The notes beneath the pieces are model-generated. The model ran no database searches. It saw nothing but the letters and a program-made list of their open reading frames with translations, and was not told the DNA's origin. Below are positions 32,574-40,577 of a DNA stretch of 64,000 nucleotides, piece after piece. The stretch's first letter is position 1. Every line of letters begins with the position of its first letter. A program made the position numbers and the translations under genes. The stretch is from Arthrobacter sp. Bi26 (GTDB lineage Bacteria; Actinomycetota; Actinomycetes; Actinomycetales; Micrococcaceae), in assembly GCF_918697925.1 (NCBI RefSeq), contig NZ_CAKKMF010000011.1, positions 1-64,000 on the forward strand. The letters are read 5' to 3'.

Positions 32574-32723
32574 AACGTATGGATTAAACGTGCATTCGGC
32601 GGGACGTCCCCCAGCGAGACGTGCCGCAGCCTTCCCGGAGCGGCTCGAAAGCCCCGGGCAATGGTGACTGGTGTTGCAGGTGAGCGGTGTTCGGGTGCCT
32701 CCACCGGACACGCTCCACAGAAG

Positions 32724-32765
32724 AATACCGGCCAGTAGCCCTTGGGGAAGGGACTGGCCGGTATT
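32724..32765. terminator. VOC gene terminator
   Basis: AATACCGGCCAGT pairs with ACTGGCCGGTATT over 13 bp. An inner CCCTT/AAGGG stem lies in the loop, and a TTTCTTAC run or, leftward, ATTCTTC flanks it. It lies just beyond the leftward VOC gene. Confidence 0.7.
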
Positions 32766-32817
32766 TCTTACAACAATTTTTGTAATTGGGTGGGAGAGGC
32801 CCTCTGGCCCCGCTCGG

Positions 32818-33621
32818 CTAGGCGTCCGTGGCGGGCTGATCGCCCTGTCCGGTGTCAGCCACGATCTTGAACATGGCACCGGTGGGGTCGGCCAGCGTGG
32901 CGAGCCGGCCGAACGGGGTGTCGTCCGGGCCGTCGATTACCGTGGCGCCCAGGGAGAGGGCCTGTGCGATCGTGGCGTCGGTGTCCGCAACGGCGAAGTA
33001 GACCTGCCAGTTGGACGGGACCTCGGCGGGGAGGTAGGCCGAGGCGTCCATGATCCCGGCCTTGGCCGCCCGGCCTGCGCCCAGTGTGGTGTAGCGGAAT
33101 TCCGGGGTGTCGGACATGACGTCCGTGTCCCAGCCGAACACGTCCTGATAGAACTTGACGGCGGCGGCGTAGTCCTTGGTGTGGAGCTCGTGCCAGGCCG
33201 GGGCGCCGGGCTCGGCCGCCAGCTCATAGCCCTTCATTTCAGCCGGCTGCCATACGCCGACCGACGCGCCGGTGGCGTCGGCGATCATGGCCATGCTGCC
33301 CTGCTCGGGGACGTCCATGGGCGGCATGTAGACCTGGCCGCCGTGCTCCGTCGCGGCCTTGACAGTGGCGGCGGCATCCTCCGAGCGCAGGTACGTGGAC
33401 CACATGTCCGGCCAGGCGGCCTGATCCGCCTGCTTCTGCATGAGCCCGGCCACGGACTTGCCGTCCTTCCAGGCAGTGATGTAGCCGCCGTATTTTTCTT
33501 CGTCGCCGGTCTGGTACGTCCAGCCGAACAGCGCGCCGTAGAACGACTTTGCCTTCTCGGCATCGGATGTCATGAGGTCGATACAGCACGGTGCGCCGTT
33601 GGAGTGGTCGGGTGTAGGCAT
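32818..33621 (-). CDS. VOC (glyoxalase-fold) family protein, two domains, Cfp30B-like
   Basis: 267 residues with two tandem VOC domains: residues ~8-125 (GAPCCIDLMTSDAEKAKSFY then GWTYQTGDEEKYGGY) and ~140-260 (WHELHTKDYAAAVKFYQDVF then GWDTDVMSDTPEFRY). This double-domain layout matches the actinobacterial family of M. tuberculosis Cfp30B (Rv0577), implicated in methylglyoxal or other small-molecule handling, but no reaction can be assigned here. ATG 33621 follows GCAGGAGCCCTC. The gene appears monocistronic. Confidence 0.9.
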   Translation of the reverse strand: MPTPDHSNGAPCCIDLMTSDAEKAKSFYGALFGWTYQTGDEEKYGGYITAWKDGKSVAGLMQKQADQAAWPDMWSTYLRSEDAAATVKAATEHGGQVYMPPMDVPEQGSMAMIADATGASVGVWQPAEMKGYELAAEPGAPAWHELHTKDYAAAVKFYQDVFGWDTDVMSDTPEFRYTTLGAGRAAKAGIMDASAYLPAEVPSNWQVYFAVADTDATIAQALSLGATVIDGPDDTPFGRLATLADPTGAMFKIVADTGQGDQPATDA

Positions 33622-33799
33622 GAGGGCTCCTGCTCTCTGTGGCGGCCCGGGCGTCGTTGTGCGGGCGCCGGACTCGGATGGGGTGGAGACTGGCTGGTAA
33701 GACTGGGTGGTGGAAACACAGAGAGACTATGACGGGGCACCGACAGTTTCAATGGGCCCGGCTAGGGGAGCTGCCTCTGGCGGGCACTGAGAACTGCCT

Positions 33800-33856
33800 C
33801 TGGCGGGCAGATCAGGGCGAATGCCTGGCCCGGATCCGCCCTGATCTGCCCGCCAG
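33800..33856. repeat. 57-bp palindromic element, copy 2
   Basis: Left arm CTGGCGGGCAGATCAGGGCG plus AAT (33800-33822) and right arm ending CTGATCTGCCCGCCAG (33834-33856) pair at 22 of 23 positions around the 11-nt loop GCCTGGCCCGG. The left end is preceded by a partial duplicate: CTGCCTCTGGCGGGCA occurs at 33771-33786 and 33794-33809. The 33622-33944 gap holds nothing else I can assign. Confidence 0.93.
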
Positions 33857-33944
33857 GAGAACGTGTACCATGCGGGCGCCCGTGGTGGGCCGCGCCTGTG
33901 GATAACCCGGAGCACGCTGCCTCCATGTGTGGCCTAATGGTCCA

Positions 33945-34890
33945 ATGGCGACGGCCAAACCCCTGCCTCCCGCACTGTCGACAGCTTCGTTCACGATCGG
34001 CGAGGCGCGTCTCCACGGCCTGCCGCCGGGACGCATCAAGGCCCAGGACCTCCATGTGCCCAGCCGCGGCATCAGGGTCCCAGCAAACCAAGGGCAGTCC
34101 CTGCTTGCCCGTGCGCGGCCCTACACGCAGCTCGGCCCGCCGGACGTCGTAAGTTTCTATTCCGCGGCCCAGATTCACGCCTTCCGTATGCCCCTTCCGT
34201 CAGGATCCAGCCTTCCGCCGTCGGCCCGTCTCCTGCATTTGACCCGCAATGGGTCCTCCGCACCCCGCCGAAAGGGAGTGATCGGCCACCGGGCGGCCCT
34301 GGACCCGGGGGACATCGTGCAGCGTGCAGGAGTACCCGTGACGAGCGAGGCCCGCACGCTGCTCGATCTGGCCGGAACCGGCCACCTGACACTGGAGGAT
34401 CTCGTGGTCATTGCCGACGGTCTGGTGTGCGAGCATCCCCGCTGGCAGCATGCGGCGACCGCACAGCTTCCCTTGGCGGAGCTCAGGGGCTACCTGGCGC
34501 GCCAACGCTGCGTGGCCGGTCTTCCGCTGCTTCGGAAGGCGCTCGCCCTGGTGCGGGCGGGCGTCGATTCGGAGCCCGAGACCCGGCTGCGCCTCCTCTT
34601 CGGCCGTTCCGGGCTGCCGCCCTTCGAGCCGGATGTCGTCCTGATCGACGCGCAGGGGATGCCTCTGTGGGCGGATCTGGGGGTGCCCGGAGTACAGGCT
34701 GGCGGTTGAGTACGACGGCGGACACCACCTGACGCCGGCCCAGCGACAGGCGGACGTCATTCGCGCCGAACGCACCATGAGCGCAGGGTGGCGGCAACTT
34801 GTGCTCAACAACGTAGATGTCACGACCGGTGAGGCGTGGGTGCTGGTGCGTGTGCGCCAGGCGCTGCGGGCGCAGGGGTGGTCCGGCTGA
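33945..34890 (+). pseudogene. Frameshifted DUF559-like (Vsr/PD-(D/E)XK-type) protein gene
   Basis: The first part (33945-34731, ~254 residues) begins MATAKPLPPALSTASFTIGE, runs through a central region with AGVPVTSEARTLLDLAG, and reaches PLWADLG before falling out of frame. Removing one G from the five-G run at 34679-34683 restores LGCPEYRLAVEYDGGHHL and continues to a stop at 34890 (…RQLVLNNVDVTTGEAW, then VRVRQALRAQGWSG). The joined product of ~314 residues looks like the DUF559 endonuclease-like proteins common in Arthrobacter, with an AbiEi-like N-terminal portion. It is therefore a pseudogene, a slippage-prone gene or a base-calling error. The start is ATG 33945 or GTG 33927. It is bracketed by copies 2 and 3 of the 57-bp element. 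Confidence 0.78.
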
Positions 34891-34950
34891 CGTTCTCCGT
34901 GCTCCCTGCTCCTGGCTCCGTGCTCCTGGCCAAGGGCAGCCGATAGACGG

Positions 34951-35007
34951 CTGCAGGGCAGATCAGGGCGAATGCCGGGGATGGATCCGCCCTGATCTGC
35001 CCGCCAG
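34951..35007. repeat. 57-bp palindromic element, copy 3
   Basis: Left arm CTGCAGGGCAGATCAGGGCG plus AAT (34951-34973) and right arm ATCCGCCCTGATCTGCCCGC plus CAG (34985-35007) surround the 11-nt loop GCCGGGGATGG, with about 20 of 23 positions paired. The orientation (GCGAAT in the left arm) is the same as copy 2. A separate 22-bp direct repeat starting CGAGTCCGCCCCCGCAACGG follows at 35021-35042 and 35058-35079. Confidence 0.93.
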
Positions 35008-35095
35008 GCTGCATCCGCCTCGAGTCCGCCCCCGCAACGGCCACAACGGCCGCACCCCGAGTCCGCCCCCGCAACGGCCGCGGCCACAGCGCAAA

Positions 35096-35138
35096 AATGC
35101 CCCCGCTTCCGGCATGAACTGCAGGAGGCGGGGGCATT
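35096..35138 (-). terminator. tRNA-Ser(TGA) terminator
   Basis: AATGCCCCCGCTTCC pairs with GGAGGCGGGGGCATT (one G-U). On the minus strand the stem is followed by TTTTTG. It lies 6 bp beyond the tRNA 3' end. Confidence 0.88.
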
Positions 35139-35143
35139 GTCCG

Positions 35144-35231
35144 CGGAAGGTAAGAGATTCGAACTCTTGGTACGGGGTCACCGCACACTGGTTTTCAAGA
35201 CCAGCTCCATCGGCCGCTCGGACAACCTTCC
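35144..35231 (-). tRNA. tRNA-Ser(TGA)
   Basis: An 88-nt class II tRNA on the minus strand. The acceptor GGAAGGT pairs with ACCTTCC, with discriminator G. The anticodon arm CTGGT-CTTGAAA-ACCAG gives anticodon TGA. A long variable arm and a T loop TTCGAAT are present. Decodes UCN codons, mainly UCA/UCG. Confidence 0.97.
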
Positions 35232-35394
35232 CTAACGAGTAGTCTTTCATAGGCAGTCGGCTGCCACAAAAACCAAAAACACCGTGCGCTTGCGGACGCG
35301 TGCAGCTCCCCGCCATATTCTGGGGAGTGATGTTGATCGGACCTGGCGATCGCGGCGAACGTGCGCGGAGCCAGTTAGGAATCGGGAGTACTCC

Positions 35395-36378
35395 ATGAAG
35401 GCTGTCTATATCTCAGAGCCCGGCGGTCCCGAGGTCCTGGAAGTCCGCGACGTGCAGGCCCCCGTGGCCGGCCCCGGCGAGGTGCTGATCGACGTCGTCG
35501 CCGCGGGCCTTAACCGTGCCGACGTCCAACAGCGCAAAGGGTTCTACCCGCCGCCCCCGGGTGCCTCCGAGATCCCCGGGCTGGAGGTCTCCGGCCGGAT
35601 TGCAGGGTTCGGCCCGGGCGTGACCAAGGCATTTTCCGTGGGGGACAAGGTGGTGGCGCTGCTCGCCGGCGGCGGTTATGCCCAGCAGGTGGCCGTTCCT
35701 GCCGGGCAGGTCCTGAGGATCCCCGACGGCGTGGATCTGGTCACGGCGGCATCGTTGCCTGAGGTCGCGGCGACGGTCTATTCCAACCTGATCATGACGG
35801 CGCAGCTGCAGCCGGGCGAAACTGTCCTCATCCATGGGGCCACGGGCGGGATCGGCACCATGGCCATCCAGCTGGCCAAGGCTGTTGGCGCCCGGGTGGC
35901 CACGACGGCAGGCAACGCGGAAAAGGTCGGCACCGCCAAGGCCTTCCTCGGGGCGGACATCGCCATCAACTACGCGGAGGAAGACTTCCCGGCGAGCCTG
36001 CGCGCACAGAACGGCGGCAAAGGCGCGGATGTCATCCTCGACGTCGTCGGGGCCAGGTACCTCGAGCAGAACATCGATGCGCTGGCCGACTACGGACGCC
36101 TCGTGGTGATCGGGCTGCAGGGCGGTGCCAGGGCGGAACTGGACCTTGGACAGCTGCTGCGGAAGCGGGCCGCCATCATCGCCACCGCGCTGCGTCCCCG
36201 CCCGGTCGAGGAAAAGGCCGTGATCATGAACGCCGTCCGCGACGCCGTGTGGCCGATGCTTACCGACGGCAGGATCAGGCCCCTCGTGGCCAAGACGTTC
36301 CCGTTGGCCCAGGTCGCCGCCGCGCACACTTACTTCGATTCCGGCGACCACGTCGGCAAGGTCCTGCTGGTCATGTAG
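35395..36378 (+). CDS. NAD(P)H-quinone oxidoreductase (zeta-crystallin/PIG3-like MDR)
   Basis: 327 residues of the medium-chain dehydrogenase/reductase superfamily without the zinc ligands of alcohol dehydrogenase. The start is MKAVYISEPGGPEVLEVRD. The QOR-type loop GLNRADVQQRKGFYPPPPGA lies near residue 40 and the NADPH-binding segment VLIHGATGGIGTMAIQLAKA near residue 143. Such enzymes reduce quinones or alkenals with NADPH. ATG 35395 follows ATCGGGAGTACTCC. The padR gene lies downstream on the same strand across a 168-bp gap with its own inverted repeat. Confidence 0.93.
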   Translation: MKAVYISEPGGPEVLEVRDVQAPVAGPGEVLIDVVAAGLNRADVQQRKGFYPPPPGASEIPGLEVSGRIAGFGPGVTKAFSVGDKVVALLAGGGYAQQVAVPAGQVLRIPDGVDLVTAASLPEVAATVYSNLIMTAQLQPGETVLIHGATGGIGTMAIQLAKAVGARVATTAGNAEKVGTAKAFLGADIAINYAEEDFPASLRAQNGGKGADVILDVVGARYLEQNIDALADYGRLVVIGLQGGARAELDLGQLLRKRAAIIATALRPRPVEEKAVIMNAVRDAVWPMLTDGRIRPLVAKTFPLAQVAAAHTYFDSGDHVGKVLLVM

Positions 36379-36489
36379 CCGGGCGCCGGCCGGCTTAAAA
36401 CCGCAGGTCGGAAGCAACTTATTCCGCCCGGAGCATGCGTTGTTTTGCGGGACGGGCGGCAAAGACGATAGCGTAGGTCCATACGCGGT

Positions 36490-36515
36490 ATACACGCGTC
36501 TTGGGGCGCGTGTAT
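36490..36515. promoter_or_regulatory. Inverted repeat upstream of padR, candidate PadR operator
   Basis: ATACACGCG (36490-36498) and CGCGTGTAT (36507-36515) form a perfect 9-bp inverted repeat with an 8-bp spacer, 31 bp before the padR start. PadR-family operators are typically spaced AT-ended dyads of this kind. Autoregulation is inferred. Confidence 0.55.
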
Positions 36516-36546
36516 GCTGTGTGGTTTCGTGACCTCCGGGAGCACC

Positions 36547-37083
36547 ATGTCTATCCGCCACAGTCTCCTCGCCCTTTTGCAGGACCGCCCGCGCTACGGC
36601 TACCAGCTCAGGACCGAATTCGAGGACCGCACCGGTTCCTCCTGGCCGCTGAACATCGGGCAGGTGTACACCACCCTTGACCGGCTGGATCGCGACGGGC
36701 TGGTCCGCAACGACGGCGGCGACGGCGACGGGCACGTCATGTACACCATCACCCCGGCCGGCCGGACAGAAGTCAGCGGCTGGTTCGCGGCCCCGGTTTC
36801 CCGCGCGAATCCGCCCCGGAATGAACTGGCCATCAAGCTCGCGCTCGGCCTCACGATTCCCGGGACCGACGTCGGCGCCATCATCCAGGCCCAGCGGGCC
36901 GTGTCGATCCGGGCGCTGCAGGAGTACACCAAGTCCCGCCGCGACACAGCCGCGCTCCAGCGCCCGGCCGACACCGCCAGGCTCCTGGTGCTGGACTCCC
37001 TCATCTTCCAGACCGAAGCCGAAGTGCGCTGGCTGGACCTCTGCGAGGCCCGCCTCATGCAGCTCAGCAGCCTCCAGGGGTAG
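36547..37083 (+). CDS. PadR family transcriptional regulator
   Basis: 178 residues. The N-terminal PadR winged helix is MSIRHSLLALLQDRPRYGYQ, LNIGQVYTTLDRLDRDGLV and a basic wing ending ITPAGRTEVSGWF. The C-terminal Vir_C_2-type helical dimerisation segment includes RDTAALQRPADTARLLVLDS and LDLCEARL. ATG 36547 follows CCGGGAGCACC. PadR proteins repress nearby detoxification or transport genes in response to phenolics or drugs. Candidate targets are itself and the upstream quinone oxidoreductase; no ABC transporter follows it here. Confidence 0.9.
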   Translation: MSIRHSLLALLQDRPRYGYQLRTEFEDRTGSSWPLNIGQVYTTLDRLDRDGLVRNDGGDGDGHVMYTITPAGRTEVSGWFAAPVSRANPPRNELAIKLALGLTIPGTDVGAIIQAQRAVSIRALQEYTKSRRDTAALQRPADTARLLVLDSLIFQTEAEVRWLDLCEARLMQLSSLQG

Positions 37084-37216
37084 CCCGGCCGACCGCTCGT
37101 CGCGCGAACCACGCCGCCCGGCGCAGGAGCGCCGCCGGGGCGCGGCAGCATTGGTAGGGTGCGGGGGGCAGTTCTGCACCGGTGGACTGCCCAGCTGGGA
37201 TTCTCGAGGAGGAGAC

Positions 37217-39544
37217 ATGGGCACAATGCCAGAGGGCACACAACGCGAAAGCACAAACAGCAGCATGCACGCCACCGCACAACTCGAGGACGGGATCGTT
37301 CCAGATCCGTCCCTCCCGCCGACATCGGTGGATGAGTCCGTCCGCGACTCCGCGGAACGCACTTGGACGCCCGCCAAGATCGCGCTGTGGGCCGCCATAG
37401 CGCTGCTGGGCGGCGTCGCCTGGTTCATGCTCGCAATCATCCGCGGCGAGACCGTCAACGCCATCTGGTTTGTGTTCGCGTCGGTCTGCACGTACCTGAT
37501 CGGCTACCGCTTCTACTCCAAGGTCATTGAGCGCTACCTGCTCAAGCCCAACGACCGCCGCGCCACCCCGGCCGAATACAAGGCAGACGGCAAGGACTAC
37601 GTCCGCACGGACCGCAACGTCCTGTTCGGCCACCACTTCGCCGCCATCGCCGGCGCCGGACCCCTGGTGGGCCCGGTCATCGCGGCACAGATGGGCTACC
37701 TGCCCGGCACGATCTGGATCATCATCGGCGTCGTCCTTGCCGGCGCCGTCCAGGACTACCTCGTCCTGTTCTTCTCCATGCGCCGCGGCGGCCGTTCGCT
37801 GGGACAGATGGCCCGCGAGGAACTCGGCGTGATCGGCGGTACCGCCGCCCTCGTCGCGACCCTGCTGATCATGGTGATCATCGTCGCCATCCTTGCCCTG
37901 GTGGTCGTCAACGCCCTGGGCGAAAGCCCGTGGGGCGTCTTCTCGGTCGGCATGACCATCCCGATCGCCCTCTTCATGGGCGTGTACCTGCGCTTCATCC
38001 GGCCGGGCAAGGTCATGGAGGTCTCCCTGATCGGATTCGTGCTGCTCATGGCCGCCATTATCGGCGGCGGTGCCGTGGCAGGCACCGAATGGGGTGCCGC
38101 GTTCTTCCACCTGGACAAGGTCACCATCGCGTGGGGCCTCATCATCTACGGCTTCATCGCAGCCATCCTCCCCGTCTGGCTCCTCCTGGCCCCCCGCGAC
38201 TACCTCTCCACCTTCATGAAGATCGGCGTGATCGTGATGCTGGCCCTGGCCATCATCGTGGTCCGCCCCGAGATCACGGTGCCGGCGTTCAGCGAGTACG
38301 CCGGCCGCGACAACGGTCCGGTTTTCTCCGGCGCCGTGTTCCCGTTCCTGTTCGTCACGATCGCCTGCGGCGCGCTGTCCGGGTTCCACGCCCTGATCGC
38401 CTCCGGCACCACACCGAAACTGATCGAGAAGGAACGCCAGACGCGCCTGATCGGCTACGGCGGCATGCTCATGGAATCCTTCGTGGCAATCATGGCCCTC
38501 GTGGCGGCAATCTCCATTGACCGCGGCATCTACTTCGCCATGAACGCCCCCGTGGCGCTGACCGGCGGGACCGTCGAGACCGCGGCCGCGTGGGTCAACG
38601 GCCTGGGCCTGTCCGGCGTCAACATCACGGCCGGCGATCTCGCACAGACGGCCAAGGACGTGGGGGAGCAAAGCATCGTGTCCCGCTCGGGCGGCGCCCC
38701 CACCCTCGCCGTCGGCCTTGCCCACATCATGCAGCAGTTCATCGGCGGCACCGCGATGATGGCGTTCTGGTACCACTTCGCCATCATGTTCGAGGCCCTC
38801 TTCATCCTCACGGCGGTCGACGCCGGCACCCGCGTTGCCCGGTTCATGCTGCAGGACTCGATCGGCAACTTCGTCCCGAAGTTCAAGGAACACTCCTGGC
38901 GCCCGGGTGCCTGGCTCTGCACTGCCATCATGGTGGCCGCCTGGGGCGCGGTCCTGCTGATGGGCGTCACCGACCCGCTGGGCGGCATCAACACCCTGTT
39001 CCCGCTGTTCGGCATCGCCAACCAGTTGCTGGCCGCCATCGCCCTCTCGGTCTGCCTGGCCATTGCCGCCAAGCGCACGGCCTTGAAGTACCTGTGGATC
39101 GTGGCGGCGCCGCTGGCGTTCGCCGCCGTCGTGACCATCACGGCGAGCTTCTACAAGATCTTCTCGCCCGTTCCGGCGGTGGGCTACTTCGCCAACAATG
39201 CAGCCTTCGCCAAGGCTCTTGCGGACGGCAAGACCTCCTTCGGAACCGCCAAGACCCAGGCCGCCATGGAGGCCGTGGTCCGCAACACCATGATCCAGGG
39301 ATGGCTGTCGATCATCTTCGTGGTGCTGAGCATCATCGTCATCGTCACCGCAGTGATGGCAACCATCAAGGCCCTGCGGAACACGGCCGCGGGGCTTCCC
39401 AACGCCGAGAACGAAGACCCCGCCCGGGCCTCCCGTGTCTTCGCTCCGGCAGGGTTTGTTCCCACGGCGGCGGAGCGCGACCTCGTGACCGAGTGGAACC
39501 AGCACCCGGCCGGAGAGCGGCTCGAAAAGTCCGGGCACCACTGA
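37217..39544 (+). CDS. cstA: Carbon starvation protein CstA (peptide/pyruvate transporter)
   Basis: 775 residues and about 16-18 transmembrane helices. Family segments are GKDYVRTDRNVLFGHHFAAI, AGAGPLVGPVIAAQMGYLPG and ACGALSGFHALIASGTTPK. CstA imports peptides or pyruvate during carbon limitation. The hydrophilic ~55-residue N-terminus precedes the first helix WTPAKIALWAAIALLGGVAW. ATG 37217 follows CGAGGAGGAGAC. The TGA overlaps the ATG of a YbdD-like gene, the standard CstA partner. It is near but not evidently controlled by padR. Confidence 0.97.
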   Translation: MGTMPEGTQRESTNSSMHATAQLEDGIVPDPSLPPTSVDESVRDSAERTWTPAKIALWAAIALLGGVAWFMLAIIRGETVNAIWFVFASVCTYLIGYRFYSKVIERYLLKPNDRRATPAEYKADGKDYVRTDRNVLFGHHFAAIAGAGPLVGPVIAAQMGYLPGTIWIIIGVVLAGAVQDYLVLFFSMRRGGRSLGQMAREELGVIGGTAALVATLLIMVIIVAILALVVVNALGESPWGVFSVGMTIPIALFMGVYLRFIRPGKVMEVSLIGFVLLMAAIIGGGAVAGTEWGAAFFHLDKVTIAWGLIIYGFIAAILPVWLLLAPRDYLSTFMKIGVIVMLALAIIVVRPEITVPAFSEYAGRDNGPVFSGAVFPFLFVTIACGALSGFHALIASGTTPKLIEKERQTRLIGYGGMLMESFVAIMALVAAISIDRGIYFAMNAPVALTGGTVETAAAWVNGLGLSGVNITAGDLAQTAKDVGEQSIVSRSGGAPTLAVGLAHIMQQFIGGTAMMAFWYHFAIMFEALFILTAVDAGTRVARFMLQDSIGNFVPKFKEHSWRPGAWLCTAIMVAAWGAVLLMGVTDPLGGINTLFPLFGIANQLLAAIALSVCLAIAAKRTALKYLWIVAAPLAFAAVVTITASFYKIFSPVPAVGYFANNAAFAKALADGKTSFGTAKTQAAMEAVVRNTMIQGWLSIIFVVLSIIVIVTAVMATIKALRNTAAGLPNAENEDPARASRVFAPAGFVPTAAERDLVTEWNQHPAGERLEKSGHH

Positions 39545-39750
39545 TGCGGAGCCCGGACGTGAACGCGGTACTTGCCGGGTTCCGCGGGGTTGCCGGGTAC
39601 CTCGGCGCAGTGCTGGGCGCCGATGCCTACAGGAAGTACCTGGAGCACCATGAGGCCTCTGGACACACCAGCCCTCCCCTGACTGAGCGGGAGTTTTGGC
39701 GTGACCGGACCGACCGGCAGGACACCAGTCCGCAAGGTCGGTGTTGTTGA
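39544..39750 (+). CDS. YbdD/YjiX family small protein, CstA partner
   Basis: 68 residues beginning MRSPDVNAVLAGFRGVAGYL, then GADAYRKYLEHHEASGHTSP and LTEREFWRDRTDRQ. This is the YbdD/YjiX (selenoprotein-like) pattern, including YxxYxxHH-type and EFWRxR motifs. In enterobacteria and others it is encoded directly after CstA-family transporters and is needed for pyruvate uptake by some of them. The start overlaps the cstA stop as TGATG, indicating translational coupling. It is too short to be noticed by many gene finders; its C-terminal cysteines (GRCC) are unexplained. Confidence 0.88.
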   Translation: MRSPDVNAVLAGFRGVAGYLGAVLGADAYRKYLEHHEASGHTSPPLTEREFWRDRTDRQDTSPQGRCC

Positions 39751-39898
39751 GCCGGTGTTGCTGAGCGGGCGCTGCTGAGCAGCTGTCCGGCAGGGGCCGG
39801 GGGAGGGGCGGTGCCGGGCACGAGAGTGTCCGACGCCGCCCCCTCCGCTTCCGGCGGACGCCGGGTCCGCGTCGCCCGGCGCGTGAGAGTATGAAGCC

Positions 39899-40570
39899 AT
39901 GAGCGATCAGCACGACACTCAGTCCGGCGCCCAAACTGCCGACGACGTGCCCGTCGAAGGCACGCCCCTGGACGACACCCTGCCCGGTACGCCTTTGGCA
40001 CCACCGGCCACGGCCGGCCACGCCGGTGGACCCGGTTCCGGGCCCAGGCCGCCCCGGGGAAGCGAACTTCAGGACCTCGTGGACCAACCCGCGAAGGTCA
40101 TGCGGATCGGCACGATGGTCAAGCAGTTGCTGGACGAGGTGAAGTCCGCGCCCCTGGACGACGCGGCACGCGTCCGGCTGGCTGAAATCCACGACCGCTC
40201 CATCAAAGAACTCGAGGACGGCCTGGCTCCGGAGCTTGTTGAGGAGCTCGAACGGATCAACCTTCCCTTTCCGGAGAACGCCACCCCTTCCGACGCGGAA
40301 CTGAGGATCGCCCAGGCACAGCTGGTCGGCTGGCTTGAGGGACTGTTCCACGGCATCCAGACGGCCATCGCGGCGCAGCACGCCGCCAGGGAGCACTCTT
40401 ACGCCCAGATGCAGTTGCGCCAACTGCCGCCCGGCACAGTGATCGCACCGGGCGTCATCATCGGCGAGAACGGCGAGCCGGTCCGGGCCGCAGCGCCGCG
40501 TCGCGGCGCGGATTCCTCGGAGCCGCCCGAACCCGCAGACCCGGACCACGGTCCGGGCCAGTACCTTTAG
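39899..40570 (+). CDS. bpa: Bacterial proteasome activator (Bpa/PafE, DUF2587)
   Basis: 223 residues. A disordered acidic/Pro-rich N-terminus (1-55) precedes a helical ring-forming core: LQDLVDQPAKVMRIGTMVKQ, VRLAEIHDRSIKELEDGLAP and LVGWLEGLFHGIQTAIAAQ. The C-terminus is GQYL, the motif by which Mycobacterium Bpa docks into and opens the 20S proteasome for ATP-independent degradation. The presence of an intact GQYL predicts that the organism has a 20S proteasome, though its genes are not in this window. It is followed 7 bp later by an unknown gene on the same strand. Confidence 0.95.
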   Translation: MSDQHDTQSGAQTADDVPVEGTPLDDTLPGTPLAPPATAGHAGGPGSGPRPPRGSELQDLVDQPAKVMRIGTMVKQLLDEVKSAPLDDAARVRLAEIHDRSIKELEDGLAPELVEELERINLPFPENATPSDAELRIAQAQLVGWLEGLFHGIQTAIAAQHAAREHSYAQMQLRQLPPGTVIAPGVIIGENGEPVRAAAPRRGADSSEPPEPADPDHGPGQYL

Positions 40571-40577
40571 CGCGACC

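Larger units (their letters stand above)
32442..32817. other. 376-bp intergenic region with hairpins
   Basis: No credible gene. It contains the PHO-box-like 11-mer (32563-32573), a hairpin around CCCGGAGCGGCTCGAAAGCC near 32634-32660, a second inverted repeat GTGTTCGGGTG/CACCGGACAC near 32688-32712, and the terminator at 32724-32765. A tRNA or tmRNA was considered and not supported. Confidence 0.5.

Noticed and set aside
32577..32712. A tRNA or tmRNA-like RNA gene
   Set aside because: There are hairpins, but no acceptor/T-arm/anticodon geometry, no tmRNA tag sequence and no SRP or RNase P core motif.
34951..35231. The palindromic element and tRNA-Ser(TGA) as an attachment site
   Set aside because: No duplicated tRNA-Ser 3' end was found in the window, so proximity to the tRNA is the only argument.
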